From an uncultured bacterium (GTDB lineage Bacteria > Patescibacteriota > Patescibacteriia > Patescibacteriales > UBA12465), in contig CAIQRY010000062.1 in the NCBI GenBank assembly GCA_903874345.1, positions 1-39,948 of the forward strand: DNA of 39,948 nt, written 5' to 3'. The notes beneath the pieces are model-generated. The model saw only the letters and a program-made list of their open reading frames with translations. It ran no database searches and had not been told where the DNA came from. A program made the position numbers and the translations under genes. Below, one piece after another: positions 37,450 through 39,948 of this stretch (positions are counted from its first letter, which is position 1; every line of letters starts with the position of its first letter).

Positions 37450-38136
37450 TTATGATTTATAATTAATAATTGCATTAAAGTTACAGGTGCAGGGCGCGCT
37501 ATGACAGACATGACAGTTATCATAGAAAATCGCCGCCAGTTCGTGCGCTAAATCTAAATCAAGTGAATTAAAGACACCAACCAGGCAAGAAAAAAGATCA
37601 GCGGCTTCGAGCGAGACCTGCTCAAAACTACGGTCGTCATGACTGCCGCGATAAGCCAAGAGCGCTTCGCTCAGCTCTCCAATTTCTTCAGCTAAATGGA
37701 TACTCACGTCTTCCAGAGTCCGTTTTTCCGGCGGATAAATGACGCGGAACATGTCTTGAATCTCGCGCAAAGTTTTCGGCCGGCGGGATTCGTTCGGCAC
37801 AATCTTTAATCGTTCCTCAGTCTTTTTCTCACGACAAGCGCAGGGCGCGCAGTTACAATAAGAGCAAACTCCGGGAAAACGTTTCCAAACTTCTTCCTCT
37901 AAATTAACATGAAGCTGATTAAGAAGCGACATGAACCAAGTGCTGGTAATGAGCAGATTTTGTTTAATTTTCTCCTTGTCTCCCTTGCGGATACCCTTGA
38001 GGCCGCGCATAGCAAAACGTTCGATATTGAATTCGATGTCGTTCTGACTGAAATAACGGTCGTTAGATTGGCCATAGACAGCTCGGGTGAAATCCTGGAA
38101 GCCGGCAAGGCTAATGTTTTCATTAACGGCAGACAT
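37450..38136 (-). CDS. Tandem MazG-like pyrophosphohydrolase with Cys knuckles
   Basis: MazG-superfamily enzymes hydrolyse (d)NTPs to NMP and pyrophosphate. The start at 38136 is preferred because the frame's upstream part overlaps rlmN. The protein has two similar halves. Half two (about 121-208) has the metal-binding EExxE (Glu140, 141, 144) and ExxD (Glu167, Asp170). Half one (about 10-101) aligns with it (GFQDFTRAVYG / EIQDMFRVIYP) but lacks both motifs. Each half ends in a cysteine knuckle: Cys91, 94, 96, 99, 101 and Cys198, 201, 206, 208 (CxxCxxxPCxC). The arrangement suggests one active and one structural half. It follows rlmN by 11 bp. Confidence 0.85.
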   Translation of the reverse strand: MSAVNENISLAGFQDFTRAVYGQSNDRYFSQNDIEFNIERFAMRGLKGIRKGDKEKIKQNLLITSTWFMSLLNQLHVNLEEEVWKRFPGVCSYCNCAPCACREKKTEERLKIVPNESRRPKTLREIQDMFRVIYPPEKRTLEDVSIHLAEEIGELSEALLAYRGSHDDRSFEQVSLEAADLFSCLVGVFNSLDLDLAHELAAIFYDNCHVCHSAPCTCNFNAIINYKS

Positions 38137-38147
38137 ATAAATTAAAA

Positions 38148-39176
38148 TTATTTTTTCTTTTTTCCTCTGAGTTGCCCGCAAGCGGCCAAGATATCGCCGC
38201 CAAAGCTGAGGCGGACGGTCGCGGGCACGCCGTTCTTTTCCAAGACCGCCTTAAACTTTTCAATTCTTTCGGGAGATGAAGCCTTGAACTGGCCGGTCGG
38301 ATTATACGGAATTAAATTAACCATGTAGAGCGGCTTATTCATTAGAGCGGCTAAATCCGCTGCGTCCTTATCAGTATCATTAATATTTTTAATCATTAAA
38401 TACTCGAACATAACCCGGCGGCCGGTTTTTTCAATATAATTATCAACCGCACGCAGGAGTTCGCGCAAGGCGTATTTTTTGGCGATTGGCATTAAGTCGC
38501 GGCGTAAGTTATCGTTCGCGGCATGAAGCGAAATCGCTAAATTAACCTGCAACTTTTCGCCGGACAGACGCTTGATGCCTTCAACCACGCCGGAGGTAGA
38601 GACGGACAAACGACGGGCGCCGATATTTAGGGTTTCCGGATTATTTAAAAATTTCACGGCTTTAATAAATTCGGCATAATTCAAAAACGGTTCACCCATA
38701 CCCATAAAAACAATATTATCAACTTTCTCGACTACGGCATTCGGATTTTTTGAGGTTTCCTTTTTCAAATATCTTTCCCAGAACACAACCTGCTCAACTA
38801 TTTCTTCGGCGGTTAAGTTACGTTCAAAACCAAACTGCCCGGTCGCACAAAAAGCGCAATTTAAAGGACAGCCGATCTGTGACGAAACGCAGACCGTATT
38901 ACGATGTTCTTTTTGACGAATTAAAACGGTTTCAATTGCTCGTTCGTCTTCTAAGGTAATCAAGGCTTTAAGAGCGCCAGCATGACCCTTACCTTTAAAA
39001 ATCTGGGCCGTAATCTCTAAGGGGCATTCGAGGGCTAAGGTTTCGCGTAGCGCTTTGGGCAGGTTCGAAACTTCGTCCCAAGAGCCAATAAAATCCTGCC
39101 AGACGGCTTTATTAACCTGAGCGTAACGATATTTTGGTTCCTTAGCTAAAATTTTGCTTAAATTAGATAAATTCAT
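38148..39176 (-). CDS. rlmN: Dual-specificity RNA methyltransferase RlmN
   Basis: A radical SAM enzyme that methylates C2 of A2503 in 23S rRNA and A37 in some tRNAs. The [4Fe-4S] motif CxxxCxxC is Cys103, Cys107 and Cys110 (IGCPLNCAFCATG). The second catalytic cysteine is Cys333 in ILAACGQLRG. GMGEPFLNY and RLSVSTSGVV are characteristic, as is SLHAANDNLRRDLMP. The 342 aa are normal. It is followed by the MazG-like gene and preceded by the metallophosphoesterase gene with a 1-bp gap. Confidence 0.97.
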   Translation of the reverse strand: MNLSNLSKILAKEPKYRYAQVNKAVWQDFIGSWDEVSNLPKALRETLALECPLEITAQIFKGKGHAGALKALITLEDERAIETVLIRQKEHRNTVCVSSQIGCPLNCAFCATGQFGFERNLTAEEIVEQVVFWERYLKKETSKNPNAVVEKVDNIVFMGMGEPFLNYAEFIKAVKFLNNPETLNIGARRLSVSTSGVVEGIKRLSGEKLQVNLAISLHAANDNLRRDLMPIAKKYALRELLRAVDNYIEKTGRRVMFEYLMIKNINDTDKDAADLAALMNKPLYMVNLIPYNPTGQFKASSPERIEKFKAVLEKNGVPATVRLSFGGDILAACGQLRGKKKK

Positions 39177-39177
39177 T

Positions 39178-39948
39178 TTATTTCTTTTTTAAAATAATTT
39201 TTACAATCTCACTATGGCCCACGGTTTTCATGGGTGGCCCCCAAGTGCCGGTTCCGGAACTAACGACTAAATTAAAATCACCTTCGGTCACGAGGCCGTA
39301 ATTATAGCCATGGTAATAAAGTTTAGTCACAAAGTTAAGAGGAAATAACTGGCCGTCGTGAGTATGTCCGGAGAGCTGCAAATCAATACCCGCATTTTTC
39401 GCGAGCGGGATATCGTTCGGGTCATGAAACATGAGGAGGCTCGGTAAGTTCTTATTATAAGCAACCTGACTTAAAATCGCCTGATCAAGTTCAAAATCAT
39501 GATTAAAGGAATAATTTATGCCGATAATCTGCAGGCCGTCGACGAGTTTCATCTTATTATCTAAAATAGTCACGCCACTATCTTTTAAAAGACCAATCGC
39601 TCGTTCAAAACCTAAATATAAATCATGATTACCTAAAGAATAATAAAGGCCCTGGGGCGGCTTTAAAGCGCTTAAATGATGGTCAAACCAGGAAAAATCC
39701 GCTTCCATACCATCAAATAAGTCACCGGTGATAAAGACGGCGGCCGGATTAAGATCTTGGATCTGTTTAATCAAGCGGCCAAAAAAACGTTCACGATAAA
39801 CCGGACCGAGATGCACATCGGAAATATGAACAATAGTTTTATTTTCCCAGGCAATCGGCAAATCTTTAATAGCGACGGTATATTCGGTCACGCGCGGACT
39901 AGTTGCGTTATAGACGCCCCAAGCCGAGAGCAAAAATGAAGAGCCAAA
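39178..39948 (-). CDS. Membrane-anchored metallophosphoesterase (5' end cut by the window)
   Basis: A calcineurin-like phosphoesterase of the YkuE/YaeI type. Metal-binding blocks in order: VHISDVHLGP (Asp and His), FITGDLFDG, SLGNHDLY and LSGHTHDGQLFPL. The TTG at 39933 could act as a start, but the frame continues open to the window edge, adding FGSSFL before LLSAWGVYN. That is consistent with an N-terminal membrane helix lying outside, so the gene is probably incomplete here. Family members often act on lipid or nucleotide phosphoesters; the substrate is unknown. It is first in a unit with rlmN and the MazG-like gene. Confidence 0.9.
   Translation of the reverse strand, partial: FGSSFLLSAWGVYNATSPRVTEYTVAIKDLPIAWENKTIVHISDVHLGPVYRERFFGRLIKQIQDLNPAAVFITGDLFDGMEADFSWFDHHLSALKPPQGLYYSLGNHDLYLGFERAIGLLKDSGVTILDNKMKLVDGLQIIGINYSFNHDFELDQAILSQVAYNKNLPSLLMFHDPNDIPLAKNAGIDLQLSGHTHDGQLFPLNFVTKLYYHGYNYGLVTEGDFNLVVSSGTGTWGPPMKTVGHSEIVKIILKKK

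Noticed and set aside
38137-38181. Longer N-terminus of the MazG-like protein
   Set aside because: The extension (MRATQRKKEKIILIY) overlaps the end of rlmN and adds only basic residues unrelated to the repeat.
1-39948. UGA-to-glycine recoding as in some CPR lineages
   Set aside because: All recognised genes have full family length with standard stops; no conserved glycine is encoded by TGA.

Overview
The window looks like a chromosomal segment of a Candidate Phyla Radiation (Patescibacteria) bacterium, probably of the Parcubacteria type. The evidence is indirect. Housekeeping genes are compact (MetRS of 480 aa without a C-terminal tRNA-binding domain, RsmI of 228 aa). Starts with Shine-Dalgarno sequences are rare. 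A surface protein carries the 'KGQAWYVNP' repeats that I associate with this group. Core enzymes alternate with unrecognised proteins. The standard bacterial code reads every gene; no TGA recoding is needed. I see no tRNA, rRNA, CRISPR array, transposase, integrase or attachment site.

Layout. 1-1470: an unknown helical protein and bL27 (rpmA). 1470-9825, minus strand: pyrG, then a six-gene run (576-aa membrane protein, rsmI, metG, cvpA-like, tsaC-like, S41 protease). 9970-12167, plus: secE-nusG-rplK-rplA. 12192-16295: purB, an RRM protein, nifU-like and nifS-like genes separated by an opposing membrane gene. 16476-17555, plus: a lipoprotein/membrane hybrid. 17625-24697, minus: gap, a shortened nuoF-like gene, a membrane protein, a [FeFe] hydrogenase, a TM1266-type hydrogenase regulator, cca and a cyclophilin lipoprotein. 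24824-27195, minus: rpsB, tsf and a PSP1/RicT-like gene. 27375-30850, minus: Fe-SOD, PHP phosphoesterase, histidine phosphatase and a secreted transglutaminase-like protein. 31091-33846, plus: three unknown genes, each with its own promoter and terminator. 33914-36572, minus: zinc-ribbon protein, S51 peptidase, NUDIX and a lycopene-cyclase-like membrane protein. 36799-37380, plus: a fourth unknown gene. 37450-39948, minus: metallophosphoesterase (cut by the window edge), rlmN and a duplicated MazG-like protein.

How it fits together. GAPDH produces NADH. The adjacent NuoF-like and [FeFe]-hydrogenase genes suggest that this NADH is re-oxidised by making H2, as in a fermentative anaerobe; the neighbouring TM1266-like gene supports a real hydrogenase locus. 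NifS and NifU could supply Fe-S clusters to it. A superoxide dismutase implies occasional oxygen exposure.

The most striking non-coding pattern is transcriptional. Plus-strand units begin with a consensus -35/-10 promoter, nearly always with exactly 17 bp between the boxes and often an extended -10, and most end in a strong stem-loop/T-run terminator. Several leaders carry attenuator-like hairpins, and rpsB has a long multi-stem leader. The best candidates for undescribed biology are the orphan cassettes at 30985-33897 and 36688-37430, the reduced hydrogenase module, the rpsB leader and the half-dead tandem MazG protein.
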